A stretch of DNA of 64,000 nt from DASUPK01 sp963695675 (GCA_963695675.1 CAVOGY010000002.1:186001-250000); one strand, 5' to 3'; shown: positions 16,550 to 24,962, numbered from the stretch's first letter. Notes: generated from the sequence alone by a model not told the origin. Made by a program: numbers and translations.

Positions 16550-17458
16550 ATGTGCGGCATCGCTGGGCTGTTCAGCAAGTCAAGCACCGTTGAGGAGACC
16601 CTCGGCACGCATTTGAGCGCGATGCTGGGCCAGCTCGCAGAGCGCGGGCCCGACAGCGCCGGGGTGGCGCTCTACCGTGATCCCGCCCCGGCCGGGTCGT
16701 GCAAGGTGTCGCTCTTCTCGCCCGAGGAGGACTATCCCTGGCATGAGCTCGGCAGGGAGCTGTCCGAGAGCTTCGGCGAAGTCGGCGACCCCGAGGTCCG
16801 CGCCACCCACGCACTGTTCGTGGTCGATGACGACGGCGAGCAGCTGCAGCGCTGGCTCGGCGCGCGCCACCCCGAGCTGCGGGTGATGAGCGTGGGCGAG
16901 CGCATCGAGATCTACAAGGAGGCCGGGGACCCGCGCGACTTCATCAAGCGCTTCGGTCTGGAGCAGGTCTCGGCCACCCACGCGCTCGGCCACACCCGGA
17001 TGGCGACCGAGAGCCGCGTCACCACCGAGCACTCCCACCCGTTCTCGACGGGACTCGATCTCTGCCTGGTCCACAACGGCTCGCTCTCCAACCACAACCG
17101 GCTGCGCGTCTTCCTGCGCGGCCAGGGAATCGAATTCCAGACCGACAATGACTCCGAGGTCGCGGCCGGCTTCCTCACCTGGCGGCTCTCGGAGGGCGAC
17201 GATCTGGAGACCGCGCTGGAGCGGTGCCTGACCGATCTCGACGGCTTCTACACCTTCGCGGTCGGCACCGCTGACGGCTTCGCGGTGCTCCGCGACCCGA
17301 TTGCATGCAAGCCGGCGGTGATGGCCGAGACCGACGACTGGGTGGCGATGGCCTCGGAGTACCGGGCGATCGCCACGCTGCCCGGCGCCGAGGACGCGCG
17401 CCAGTGGGAGCCCGAGCCCGCGCGTGTCTATTCCTGGCAGCGGGCGAAGGTGGCGTGA
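16550..17458 (+). CDS. glxB: Class II glutamine amidotransferase subunit, GlxB/MgsA type (module 2)
   Basis: 302 residues, starting Met-Cys-Gly-Ile-Ala-Gly so that Cys2 becomes the N-terminal nucleophile. ERGPDSAG, GHTRMATES and VHNGSLSNHNR are the substrate-binding landmarks and align with the module 1 paralogue (402-1331). It starts 15 bases after glnT and shares GTGA with glxC. Expected to split a gamma-glutamyl amide and pass the amine to the FMN subunit. Confidence 0.88.
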   Translation: MCGIAGLFSKSSTVEETLGTHLSAMLGQLAERGPDSAGVALYRDPAPAGSCKVSLFSPEEDYPWHELGRELSESFGEVGDPEVRATHALFVVDDDGEQLQRWLGARHPELRVMSVGERIEIYKEAGDPRDFIKRFGLEQVSATHALGHTRMATESRVTTEHSHPFSTGLDLCLVHNGSLSNHNRLRVFLRGQGIEFQTDNDSEVAAGFLTWRLSEGDDLETALERCLTDLDGFYTFAVGTADGFAVLRDPIACKPAVMAETDDWVAMASEYRAIATLPGAEDARQWEPEPARVYSWQRAKVA

Positions 17459-18156
17459 GCACCGCACCCGCCGCACTCGAGTCCGTCGACCTCGCAAGCA
17501 CCACGGTGAGGGAGCTGAACCAGCGGCTCCACGATGCGGGCGCCGCAGGCCGCAGCCACTGGCGGATCGAGAATCCCGAGGGCGCCCATGCGCTCGCCGC
17601 GGGGCTGGATGGCGAGCTCGAGGTCGAGATCGACGGGCACGTCGGCTACTACTGCGCCGGGATGAACAAGCTCGCGACGGTCAGGGTGGCGGGCAATTGC
17701 GGTGTTGGCGTGGCCGAGAACATGATGTCGGGACTGGTCGTCGTGGATGGCGACGCCAGTCAGTCCGCGGGGGCGACCGGGCGCGGCGGCTTGCTCGTGA
17801 TCAAGGGGAGCGCCTCCGCCCGCTGCGGGATCTCGATGAAGGGGATCCAAATCGTCGTCCACGGCTCGATCGGGCACGTCGGCGCCTTCATGGCGCAGAA
17901 GGGCGCGCTCGTCGTCTGCGGTGACGCGGGCGAGGGCCTCGGCGACTCGATCTATGAGGCCCACCTCTACGTGCGCGGCGAGGTTGGAGCACTCGGCGCC
18001 GACTGCGTGGAGAAGGAGATGCGCGGCGAGCACCTCGCGGAGCTGACCCGCCTGCTCGAGCTGGGGGAGGCGGACGCGAAGCCCGCAGAGTTCCGGCGCT
18101 ACGGCTCGGCGCGCCAGCTCTACAACTTTCAGGTCGACAGCGCGGGCGATTACTGA
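17455..18156 (+). CDS. glxC: GXGXG-domain glutamate-synthase-like subunit, GlxC/MgsB type (module 2)
   Basis: 233 residues. The GTG at 17455 is chosen for its GTGA overlap with the glxB stop; the longer upstream frame only reads through glxB out of frame. Beta-helix glycine turns (GNCGVGVAENMMSG, GDAGEGLGDSI) align with the module 1 paralogue, and ARQLYNF matches its KKLYNY end. About 28 residues shorter than module 1 GlxC, mainly at the N-terminus. The TGA overlaps the glxD ATG by one base. Confidence 0.87.
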   Translation: MSTAPAALESVDLASTTVRELNQRLHDAGAAGRSHWRIENPEGAHALAAGLDGELEVEIDGHVGYYCAGMNKLATVRVAGNCGVGVAENMMSGLVVVDGDASQSAGATGRGGLLVIKGSASARCGISMKGIQIVVHGSIGHVGAFMAQKGALVVCGDAGEGLGDSIYEAHLYVRGEVGALGADCVEKEMRGEHLAELTRLLELGEADAKPAEFRRYGSARQLYNFQVDSAGDY

Positions 18157-19538
18157 TGGCCGAGTTCGATGCCCTGCGCAAGGAGGAGGAGTACGACCCG
18201 GAGCTGGTCGATCGCTGGCAGCCGGGCCTGCGCGAGTCGGCCCTGTTCGACCGCAACGCGATCCACGAGATCCACAGGATGGCGCGGGAGGGGATCTACG
18301 ACATCCGCGGCTTCGGCGCCAAGCGCCGCGTGCCGCACTTCGACGACCTGCTCTTCCTCGGGGCCAGCGTCTCGCGCTACCCGCTGGAGGGCTACCGGGA
18401 GCGCTGCGCCACCGACGTCACGCTCGGGACCCGGTTCGCGAAGGAGCCCATTCACCTCGAGATCCCGATCACGATCGCAGGCATGAGCTTCGGCGCCCTC
18501 TCAGCGCCAGCCAAGGAGGCGCTCGGCCGCGGTGCCAGCGCGATGGGGACGAGCACGACCACCGGCGACGGCGGCATGCTCCCGGAGGAGCGCGAGCACT
18601 CGAGCCAGCTCGTCTACCAGATCCTCCCCTCGCGCTACGGGGTGAACCCGGACGACCTGCGCCGAGCCGACGCGGTCGAGGTCGTTGTCGGCCAGGGGGC
18701 GAAGCCGGGCGGCGGCGGCATCCTGATGGGTCAGAAGATCTCGGACCGGGTTGCCGAGATGCGCGACCTGCCGAAGGGGGTCGACCAGCGCAGCGCCTGC
18801 CGCCACCCGGATTGGACCGGTCCAGACGACCTCGAGATCAAGATCGGTGAGCTCCGTGAGATCACCGATTGGCGTAAGCCGATCTACGTCAAGATCGGCG
18901 CCACCCGCACCTACTTCGACGTCGCCCTCGCGGTCAAGGCCGGGGCCGACGTCATCGTGCTCGATGGCATGGAGGGCGGCACCGCTGCCAGCCAGGAGGT
19001 CTTCATCGAGCACGTCGGCATCCCGATCCTGGCAGCGATCCCGGAGGCGGTCCGCTCGCTGCAGGACCTCGGCATGCACCGGGAGGTGCAGCTGATCGTC
19101 TCGGGAGGAATTCGCTCGGGCGCGGACGTCGCCAAGGCATTGGCGCTGGGCGCGGACGCGGCCTCGATCGGGGTGGCGGCCGTGGTCGCGCTCGGCGACA
19201 ACTCCCACCGCTTCGAGCGGGAGTACGAGAAGATCGGCACCGCGGCCGGCTTCTATGACGACTGGCACGAGGGCCGCGACCCCGTCGGGATCTCGACCCA
19301 GGACGACGAGCTCGCCAGCCGCTTCGACCCCGAGCTCGGCGGCCGCCGGATAGCGAACTATCTGCGCGCGATGGTGCTCGAAGCGCAGACGATCGCCCGC
19401 GCCTGCGGCAAGACCCACGTCCACAACCTCGAGCCCGAGGACATGGTCGCCCTGACCGTCGAGGCGGCGGCGATGGCCAAGATTCCCGTTGCCGGCACCG
19501 ACTGGGTGCCCGGACAGTCAACTCAGGATGGAGGCTGA
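18156..19538 (+). CDS. glxD: FMN-binding glutamate synthase subunit, GlxD/MgsC type, lacking Fe-S cysteines (module 2)
   Basis: 460 residues. FMN-barrel motifs GMSFGALS, GDGGM, GAKPGGGG, DGMEGGTAA and V-S-G-G-I-R-S-G are all present, and the end LEPEDMVALTVEAAAMAKIPVAGTDW closely follows the module 1 protein. However, the segment that should hold the 3Fe-4S ligands reads F-Y-D-D-W-H-E-G-R-D-P-V-G: Tyr367, Trp370 and Asp375 stand where module 1 has Cys363, Cys366 and Cys371. The frame is intact and the flanks are conserved, so this is real loss, not an error. The subunit probably works with FMN alone or with a different electron donor. Confidence 0.88.
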   Translation: MAEFDALRKEEEYDPELVDRWQPGLRESALFDRNAIHEIHRMAREGIYDIRGFGAKRRVPHFDDLLFLGASVSRYPLEGYRERCATDVTLGTRFAKEPIHLEIPITIAGMSFGALSAPAKEALGRGASAMGTSTTTGDGGMLPEEREHSSQLVYQILPSRYGVNPDDLRRADAVEVVVGQGAKPGGGGILMGQKISDRVAEMRDLPKGVDQRSACRHPDWTGPDDLEIKIGELREITDWRKPIYVKIGATRTYFDVALAVKAGADVIVLDGMEGGTAASQEVFIEHVGIPILAAIPEAVRSLQDLGMHREVQLIVSGGIRSGADVAKALALGADAASIGVAAVVALGDNSHRFEREYEKIGTAAGFYDDWHEGRDPVGISTQDDELASRFDPELGGRRIANYLRAMVLEAQTIARACGKTHVHNLEPEDMVALTVEAAAMAKIPVAGTDWVPGQSTQDGG

Positions 19539-19543
19539 TCAAG

Positions 19544-20744
19544 ATGGCGAAGATCGTTTGTGTTCTCTACGACGACCCGGTGGACGGCTATCCGCCCGCC
19601 TATCCGCGCGACGACATCCCCAAGATCGAGCGCTACCCCGACGGGCAGACGACCCCCACCCCGAGCGCGATCGACTTCTCGCCCGGCGAGCTGCTCGGCT
19701 GCGTCTCGGGCGAGCTTGGCCTGCGCAAGTTCCTCGAGGACGCCGGCCATGAGCTGGTGGTCACCGCCCACAAGGACGGCGAGGACTCCGAGTTCGACCA
19801 GAATCTCCCCGACGCCGAGGTGGTGATCTCACAGCCCTTCTGGCCGGCCTATCTGACCGCGGAGCGGATCGCAGAAGGCGCCGAACCTGAAGATGTCGAT
19901 CACCGCGGGGATCGGCTCGGACCACGTCGACCTGCAGGCGGCGATCGACCACGGGATCACGGTTGCCGAGGTCACGTATTGCAACTCGATCAGCGTCTCC
20001 GAGCACGTGGTGATGATGATCCTGGGGTTGGTCCGCAACTACATCCCCTCCTACAAGACGGTGGTGGACGGCGGCTGGAACATCGCGGACTGCGTCTCAC
20101 GTGAGTACGACGTCGAGGGGATGCAGGTCGGCACCGTCGGGGCCGGCCGCATCGGTTCGGCGGTGCTCCGCCGGATGAAGCCGTTCGAGGTCGGGCTTCA
20201 CTACACCGACCGCCACCGGCTGCCGGACGAGGTCGAGGAGGAGCTCGGCGTCACCTACCACGAGACCCCCGAGGAGATGGTGGGGGAGTGCGACGTGGTC
20301 ACGATCAACGCCCCGCTCCACCCCGAGACCGAGAATCTCTTCGACGACCGGATGCTCGCCCGGATGAAGCGGGGCGCCTATATCGTCAATACCGCGCGCG
20401 GCAAGATCTGCGACCGCGACGCGATCGCCCGAGCGCTCGAGTCGGGACAGCTCGCCGGGTATGCGGGCGACGTCTGGTTCCCTCAGCCGGCGCCCAAGGA
20501 CCACCCCTGGCGGACGATGCCCTGGCACGGCATGACCCCGCACACGTCGGGCTCCAGCCTCTCGGCCCAGGCTCGCTACGCCGCCGGCACGAGGGAGATC
20601 CTCGAGTGCCACTTCGAGGGCAAGCCGATTCGCGAGGAGTACCTGATCGTCGAGGGCGGCAAGCTCGCCGGAGCCGGCGCCCATGCCTACAGCGAGGGCT
20701 CCGCCACGGCCGGCCACGAGGAGGCGGCGCGGTTCAAGCGTTGA
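19544..20744 (+). CDS. fdh: NAD-dependent formate dehydrogenase, interrupted by one frameshift
   Basis: The N-terminal part (from ATG 19544, MAKIVCVLYDDPVDGYPP) and the remainder lie in adjacent frames; removing one G near 19877 restores AERIAEAPNLKMSITAGIGSDHVD and a protein of about 399 residues. Landmarks of bacterial NAD-FDH: TYCNSISV (Asn), GTVGAGRIG (NAD), NTARGKICDRD (Arg), WFPQPAPKDHPWRTMP (Gln) and MTPHTSG (His). It oxidises formate to CO2 with NADH, the last step of C1 dissimilation after fhs. Starts 5 bases after glxD. All catalytic residues survive, so a read or assembly error is more likely than a pseudogene. Confidence 0.9.
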
Positions 20745-20775
20745 GTGGGTTCCATACGGCCCGGAGGCAGCATGA

Positions 20776-20789
20776 GTCAGGTCCCTGAC
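20776..20789 (+). promoter_or_regulatory. Palindrome upstream of the SnoaL-like gene
   Basis: GTCAGG-TC-CCTGAC, perfect 6-base arms, in the 73-base gap after fdh. TTGAAT (20805-20810) lies 7 bases before the next ATG and could be the -10 box, so the palindrome sits about where a -35 region or operator would be. Confidence 0.3.
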
Positions 20790-20817
20790 GCCGGATTTCG
20801 GTAGTTGAATAGGCGAC

Positions 20818-21195
20818 ATGGATGCGGCGACGGTCAGGGCGATGCTCCAGCAGCAGTTCGAGCACGCCGGCAGCGATCCCGAGCTCTCCCACGCGATGTA
20901 CCGCGAGGACGCGGTGCTCGAGTTCCCGCAGTCGGGAGAGCGCTTCGAGGGAGTGGAGAACTTCCGCGAGTGGAGGAGCAACTATCCCGCCGAGACGGCC
21001 TTCGAATTGCGGGAGGTCAGGGGGCGGGACGATTTTTGGGTGGCTGAGCTCCTGGTGAGCTACGACGGGGGTGACCCGCACTTCGGGGTCAGCATCCTCG
21101 AGCTACGCGACGACAAGATCGCCCGCGAGTCGATCTACGTCGCCGAGGGCTGGGAGCCGCCGGAGTGGAGGGCTAGGTGGAGGGCGGCGCCCTGA
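20818..21195 (+). CDS. SnoaL-like / NTF2-fold protein
   Basis: 125 residues with the SnoaL pattern: N-terminal helix, MYREDAVLEFPQSGERFEG (the acid and strand after the first helix), a long beta-sheet, and the ending I-A-R-E-S-I-Y-V-A-E-G-W-E-P-P-E-W-R. The family includes small hydrolases, isomerases and ligand-binding proteins; no substrate can be assigned. It lies between fdh and the aminotransferase. TTGAAT 7 bases before the ATG suggests its own, possibly leaderless, transcript. Confidence 0.75.
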   Translation: MDAATVRAMLQQQFEHAGSDPELSHAMYREDAVLEFPQSGERFEGVENFREWRSNYPAETAFELREVRGRDDFWVAELLVSYDGGDPHFGVSILELRDDKIARESIYVAEGWEPPEWRARWRAAP

Positions 21196-21215
21196 GCGCT
21201 GGCGGTTAGGCGCCG

Positions 21216-22598
21216 ATGCCGCCGGCGACTGAAAGCCCGCTCGACCGCGACCGGCTCGCCGTCCTCCTCGAGGAGGAGAAGCGGCGCTTCGTCGAGGGGC
21301 ACCCCGGCTCGCGAGAGCTCTTCGAGCGCGGCCGGAGAGCGCTGCTCGCGGGCGTGCCGATGCCGTGGATGACGGAGTGGGCGAGTCCCTTTCCCGTGTT
21401 CGCCGCAAGCGCTGCGGGGGCCCGCTTCACCGACGTGGACGGCAACGACTACGTCGACCTCTGCCTCGGCGACACCGGGGCGATGACGGGCCACTCACCG
21501 CCGGCCACCGCAGCCGTGGTGGCGGAACGGGCGGCTCGCGGGATCACGCTGATGCTTCCGACCGAGGACGCAAGCTGGGTGGGGGAGGAACTTGGGCGGC
21601 GCTTCGGCCTGCCGCGCTGGCAATTCGCCCTGACGGCGACCGACGCCAATCGCTTCGCTCTGCGCCTCGCGAGGGCAATCACCGACCGGCCGAGGGTCCT
21701 GGTCTATGCCCGGTGCTACCACGGCACCGTCGACGAGAGCTTCGCGATCGAGGTCGAGGGCGAGACTCGCTCACGGCCCGACAACATCGGTCCGCCCGTT
21801 GACCTGGCGTTGACGACGCGGGCAATCGAGTGGAACGACATTGCCGCCCTCGAGCGCGCCCTCGAGCCCGGCGACGTTGCCTGCGTGTTGGCGGAGCCCG
21901 CGATGACCAACGCCGGCATCGTGCTTCCCGATCCCGGTTACCACGAGGCGCTTCGCCAGCTCACGAGGGAGTACGGAACCCTGCTGGTGATCGACGAGAC
22001 GCACACCTTCTGCGCCGGGCCTGGTGGCTACACGGCGGCCGCGGGGCTGGAACCCGACCTGCTCACGATCGGCAAGGCGATCGCCGCCGGCATTCCCGCC
22101 GCCGCCTATGGGATGACCGAGGAGGTGGCCGAGCGGGTCAGCGCCCACCACAGGATGCTGGAGACGTCCGATGTCGGCGGCATCGGCGGCACGCTGGCGG
22201 GTAACGCGCTGTCGCTGGCTGCAACGCGTGCGACCCTCCAGGAGGTGCTCACCGACGCGGCGTTCAGCCACATGATCGAGATGGCGAAGCGCTTCGAAGC
22301 CGGCGTGAACGACGTGATCGCCGCGCACGGCATGCCCTGGAATTCCGTCCGGCTTGGCTGCCGAGTCGAGTACCACTTCCAGCCGACGCCGCCGCGCAAC
22401 GGATCCGAGGCGGTGGCGGCCGACGACGCGATGCTGGGGCGCTACATGCATCTGCATGCGCTCAACCGCGGCATCCTGCTGACTCCGTTCCACAACATGG
22501 CTCTGATGTGCCCGGCGACGAGCAGCGACGACGTCGACCGGCACACGGCGGCGTTCCACGAGGCGGTGGAAGCGCTGGCCGACTCGCGATCTAGCTGA
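21216..22598 (+). CDS. Class III PLP aminotransferase, glutamate-1-semialdehyde-aminomutase-like
   Basis: 460 residues. Fold-type I landmarks: the cofactor-phosphate region near residue 150, the Asp that pairs with PLP in VIDETHTF, and the PLP-binding lysine in LTIGKAIAAGIP. The order and spacing resemble glutamate-1-semialdehyde aminomutase and related omega-aminotransferases. It begins 20 bases after the SnoaL-like gene, in the + strand series started by module 2, so it may act on an amino acid or amine of that pathway; a housekeeping hemL role is less likely in this setting but not excluded. Confidence 0.82.
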   Translation: MPPATESPLDRDRLAVLLEEEKRRFVEGHPGSRELFERGRRALLAGVPMPWMTEWASPFPVFAASAAGARFTDVDGNDYVDLCLGDTGAMTGHSPPATAAVVAERAARGITLMLPTEDASWVGEELGRRFGLPRWQFALTATDANRFALRLARAITDRPRVLVYARCYHGTVDESFAIEVEGETRSRPDNIGPPVDLALTTRAIEWNDIAALERALEPGDVACVLAEPAMTNAGIVLPDPGYHEALRQLTREYGTLLVIDETHTFCAGPGGYTAAAGLEPDLLTIGKAIAAGIPAAAYGMTEEVAERVSAHHRMLETSDVGGIGGTLAGNALSLAATRATLQEVLTDAAFSHMIEMAKRFEAGVNDVIAAHGMPWNSVRLGCRVEYHFQPTPPRNGSEAVAADDAMLGRYMHLHALNRGILLTPFHNMALMCPATSSDDVDRHTAAFHEAVEALADSRSS

Positions 22599-22635
22599 AC
22601 ATCCTCCGCCGGGTGAAGGACAATTGGAGTTCGAT

Positions 22636-23409
22636 ATGGCACCGCAGGTGGGCCAGATACTGCGCGAGGCCCGCACCGAACGCGGGATCGAGCTGAGCGA
22701 GGTTGAGCGGGTCACCAAGATCCGCGTCAAGTTCCTCCAGGCAATGGAGGAGGATCGGTGGGAGGCGCTGCCGGCGCCTGCCTATGCCCGGGGTTTCCTC
22801 TCGATCTATGCCCGGTTCCTCGGTCTCGATGAGAAGGCCCTGCTGGATCAGTACGGGAAGACCGTCGAGGGGGCGGACCGCCACGAGCCGATCCCGCAAA
22901 CCGTCATCCACCCAGGTGTCCTCCGGCAGAGTCGCCCGAGCAGGCCCTCGATCAACCTCAGGCACGCCGCGACGGTGCTGGCCGGAGTCGTCGTGGTGGG
23001 GGTCCTGGCGCTGGTGATCGTCGGATCCATTGGCGGATCGAGCAACGGCGGTGGCGGTGGCCACAAGGACCGTGGAGGAAAGTCGACCGGCGCCACGGCA
23101 GCGACCACCACGACTCAGCCGACGTCAGGCGAGGTCTCTCTCGAGCTTCGCTCGACCGCGGACGTCTGGGTCTGCCTCGTCGACGACAGGGGCCGGGCCT
23201 TGGTGAACGGCGAGACCCTGACCGCCGACCAGGGGCGCGGGCCTTTCAGTGGCTCAGCGTTCGAGGTGACGTTCGGAAACGGCTCCGTCGAGATGACAGT
23301 CGATGGCCAGCCGGCGCAGATCCCGCCAGTCGCACAGCCGCTTGGCTATCGGATCACCGCGGAGGGCGTGAGCAAGCTCAGCCCCTCCTCTCAGCCGACC
23401 TGCCTGTGA
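22636..23409 (+). CDS. RodZ-like helix-turn-helix membrane protein
   Basis: 257 residues. The ATG at 22636 has GGAG 6 bases upstream and is preferred to the TTG 12 bases earlier. Residues 1-70 form the HTH_25 domain (GQILREARTERGIELSEVE, then YARGFLSIYARFLGLD); a single membrane segment follows at about 110-133 (AATVLAGVVVVGVLALVIVG); then a Gly/Thr-rich linker and an extracytoplasmic DUF4115-like beta domain. Such proteins anchor the MreB-type cytoskeleton or act in cell-shape control; in actinobacteria the role is less clear. Confidence 0.8.
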   Translation: MAPQVGQILREARTERGIELSEVERVTKIRVKFLQAMEEDRWEALPAPAYARGFLSIYARFLGLDEKALLDQYGKTVEGADRHEPIPQTVIHPGVLRQSRPSRPSINLRHAATVLAGVVVVGVLALVIVGSIGGSSNGGGGGHKDRGGKSTGATAATTTTQPTSGEVSLELRSTADVWVCLVDDRGRALVNGETLTADQGRGPFSGSAFEVTFGNGSVEMTVDGQPAQIPPVAQPLGYRITAEGVSKLSPSSQPTCL

Positions 23410-23524
23410 GCGAAGGGCGGCCTTTCCCATTCGGGCTGGTGGGGCTGAACACGGTGCGGCCGATAGCCCACAGAGGTAAGGGCGGAGGCGCGTCCTCGTG
23501 CCCCCTCCCCGAGTACCACTTGCC

Positions 23525-23692
23525 TCAGTACCACCTGCCGCGGGCGAATCCGCCGAACGCTATGAGCCCGATCAGCAGCACGATCAGACCGACCCAGAAG
23601 CTCCAGACGATCATCAGGACGATCCCGAGGATGACGAGGATCCCACCAAGGGAGATCCCGCCGAATCCACCGCGACGCTCTCGAGTGGCCAT
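23525..23692 (-). CDS. Small membrane protein, 55 residues
   Basis: Reading the - strand from ATG 23692 gives a 55-residue protein with a basic start (MATRERRGGFGG), a long hydrophobic stretch of about residues 13-45 rich in Ile, Leu, Val and Trp, and a basic end (GRWY). AGGAGGAGTG lies directly before the ATG, a strong ribosome-binding site, which with the hydrophobic pattern makes coding likely although the gene is short. Function unknown. It converges on the RodZ-like gene. Confidence 0.72.
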   Translation of the reverse strand: MATRERRGGFGGISLGGILVILGIVLMIVWSFWVGLIVLLIGLIAFGGFARGRWY

Positions 23693-23765
23693 CACTCCTC
23701 CTTGCAGGTGGTACGAGACGACAGATGGCTACCCGGCGCCGGCCTCTTCCTAACGACTCGGGCCC

Positions 23766-24740
23766 TTGACGACGATACGCCACGATTATGGTGTGGCAAC
23801 CGAGCGTGTAGGTCAGCCGAAACAGGCCAAACGAACGATTCGCGGTCCCGAGATCGCCGAACTGCGAGCCTTCTGCGCCGCGGTCGATCTGGGGACCCTG
23901 GGCCGCGCCGCGGTCTCCCTGAGGATCAGCCAGCCGGCGCTCTCGAAGCGATTGCGGTCGCTCGAGGCCGCGGCTGGCACGAAGCTGCTCGAGCGCTCGC
24001 GGCGGGGCGTGGTGCCGACGGCCGCGGGCCGCCGCCTCTACCCGGAGGCCCGCCGCCTGCTTCAGCAGGCGGACGTCGTGGAATCGCTGCTCGAATCGGC
24101 CCCGAGTGAGAAGGCGCCGATCGAGCTCGCCGTGAGCCACACAATCGCTGAGTTCTTCCTCCCGCCCGAGCTCGTCGCCTACCAGGCCGACGGCCGGCGC
24201 CCATCGGTCCAGCTCACGATCGCCAACTCCAATGCGGTGCGCCGGATGGTGGCGGAAGGCCGGGCATCGATCGGCATCGCCGCGGCCGGGCCGCACGGTC
24301 GACAGGACGGAGTCGATGAGTTGGAGGAGCTCGAGTTGCTCGAGGACGAGGTGGTGCTGGCGGTCCCGCAGGATCACGACTGGTACCGGCGTAGGCAGGT
24401 GCCCCAGGAGCGCTTTCTCGCCACCCCGATGGTCATGCGGGACCGCGATGCCCACGTCCGCCTCTGCGTCGAGGCTGAGCTGGCTGAGCGTGGCCTCTCA
24501 CTCGCCGAGCCGCTGATCGAGGCCGCGAGCACGGCGGTGGCGAAGCGCGAGGCGCTCCAGCGCTCGGCCCCGGTCCTGCTCTCGGCGCTCTCACTGGACG
24601 AGGCTCGGGATCGCCTCTACCGCCGGCCCATTACGGGGTTGAGTTTTCCGCGGGGGTTCGTCGTCATCTGCCGCTCGCTCGCTTCGCTCGCACGCCAGGA
24701 TCGCGACTTCGTGGACTTCATCCGGCGCCGCAGGTCCTGA
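23766..24740 (+). CDS. LysR-family transcriptional regulator
   Basis: About 324 residues. The N-terminal HTH is clear: LRAFCAAVDLGTLGRAAVSL, then SQPALSKRLRSLEAAAGTKLLERS. The remainder is a periplasmic-binding-like effector domain (IELAVSHTIAEFFLP, GRASIGIAA). The start is uncertain: the TTG at 23766 gives the longest form and the in-frame GTG at 23793 would remove nine residues; neither has a good ribosome-binding site. Its target is not evident; the divergent neighbour is the 55-residue membrane protein. Confidence 0.85.
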   Translation: MTTIRHDYGVATERVGQPKQAKRTIRGPEIAELRAFCAAVDLGTLGRAAVSLRISQPALSKRLRSLEAAAGTKLLERSRRGVVPTAAGRRLYPEARRLLQQADVVESLLESAPSEKAPIELAVSHTIAEFFLPPELVAYQADGRRPSVQLTIANSNAVRRMVAEGRASIGIAAAGPHGRQDGVDELEELELLEDEVVLAVPQDHDWYRRRQVPQERFLATPMVMRDRDAHVRLCVEAELAERGLSLAEPLIEAASTAVAKREALQRSAPVLLSALSLDEARDRLYRRPITGLSFPRGFVVICRSLASLARQDRDFVDFIRRRRS

Positions 24741-24742
24741 GT

Positions 24743-24767
24743 CACTCATAACCAGCGGTTATGAGTG
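24743..24767 (+). terminator. Perfect hairpin after the LysR gene
   Basis: CACTCATAACC-AGC-GGTTATGAGTG, 11 base pairs with a 3-base loop, starting 3 bases after the stop of the LysR gene. There is no T run, so it is either a factor-assisted terminator or an operator. A third CATAACC copy follows at 24769-24775. Confidence 0.5.
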
Positions 24768-24840
24768 CCATAACCGAGTGCTGCCCACAAATCCCGGCGA
24801 TTCCCTTGCCGTTTGCGGGCCGCGACCTACTCTCGAATCA

Positions 24841-24962
24841 GGTCGGCGCAGTATCGGCCGCGTTCTAGGTGATACCCAGCGGCCCCTCAGTCCGACCCAA
24901 ACATATAAGTACCTCTCCTCCCTGCAGCACCTGTAGCGCCCCGCTCCGGCGGGGCGCTTCTC
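24841..24962 (+). ncRNA. Candidate small structured RNA
   Basis: The 226-base gap between two convergent genes has no ORF but much structure. TTGCCG (24806-24811) and TACTCT (24828-24833), 16 bases apart, could start a transcript near 24841. That RNA would close with GGTCGG (24841-24846) against CCGACC (24892-24897), contain GTATC/GATAC (24851-24855, 24871-24875) inside, expose a C-rich stretch (CCTCTCCTCCCTG) and end at the hairpin 24936-24957. C-rich loops next to a strong terminator are common in actinobacterial sRNAs. No known family is recognised. Confidence 0.35.
24936..24957 (+). terminator. Strong GC hairpin, likely transcription terminator
   Basis: GCGCCCCGC-TCCG-GCGGGGCGC, 9 perfect pairs and a tetraloop, followed on the + strand by TTCTCGT. 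It lies 9 bases beyond the stop of the - strand exonuclease gene, so it may also stop that transcript; the T-rich side faces the + strand. Confidence 0.6.

Noticed and set aside
3980..21165. Homology between the orphan protein's end (EGWEPPE) and the SnoaL-like protein's end (EGWEPPE)
   Set aside because: Seven residues only, with no similarity elsewhere; probably chance in Trp/Pro-rich tails.
24822..24880. A functional 5S rRNA gene on the - strand
   Set aside because: Only the GAGAGTAGGTCGC end and a CCGATACTGC stretch match; the helix arms close after about 60 bases, too short for 5S, and no 16S/23S genes are near.
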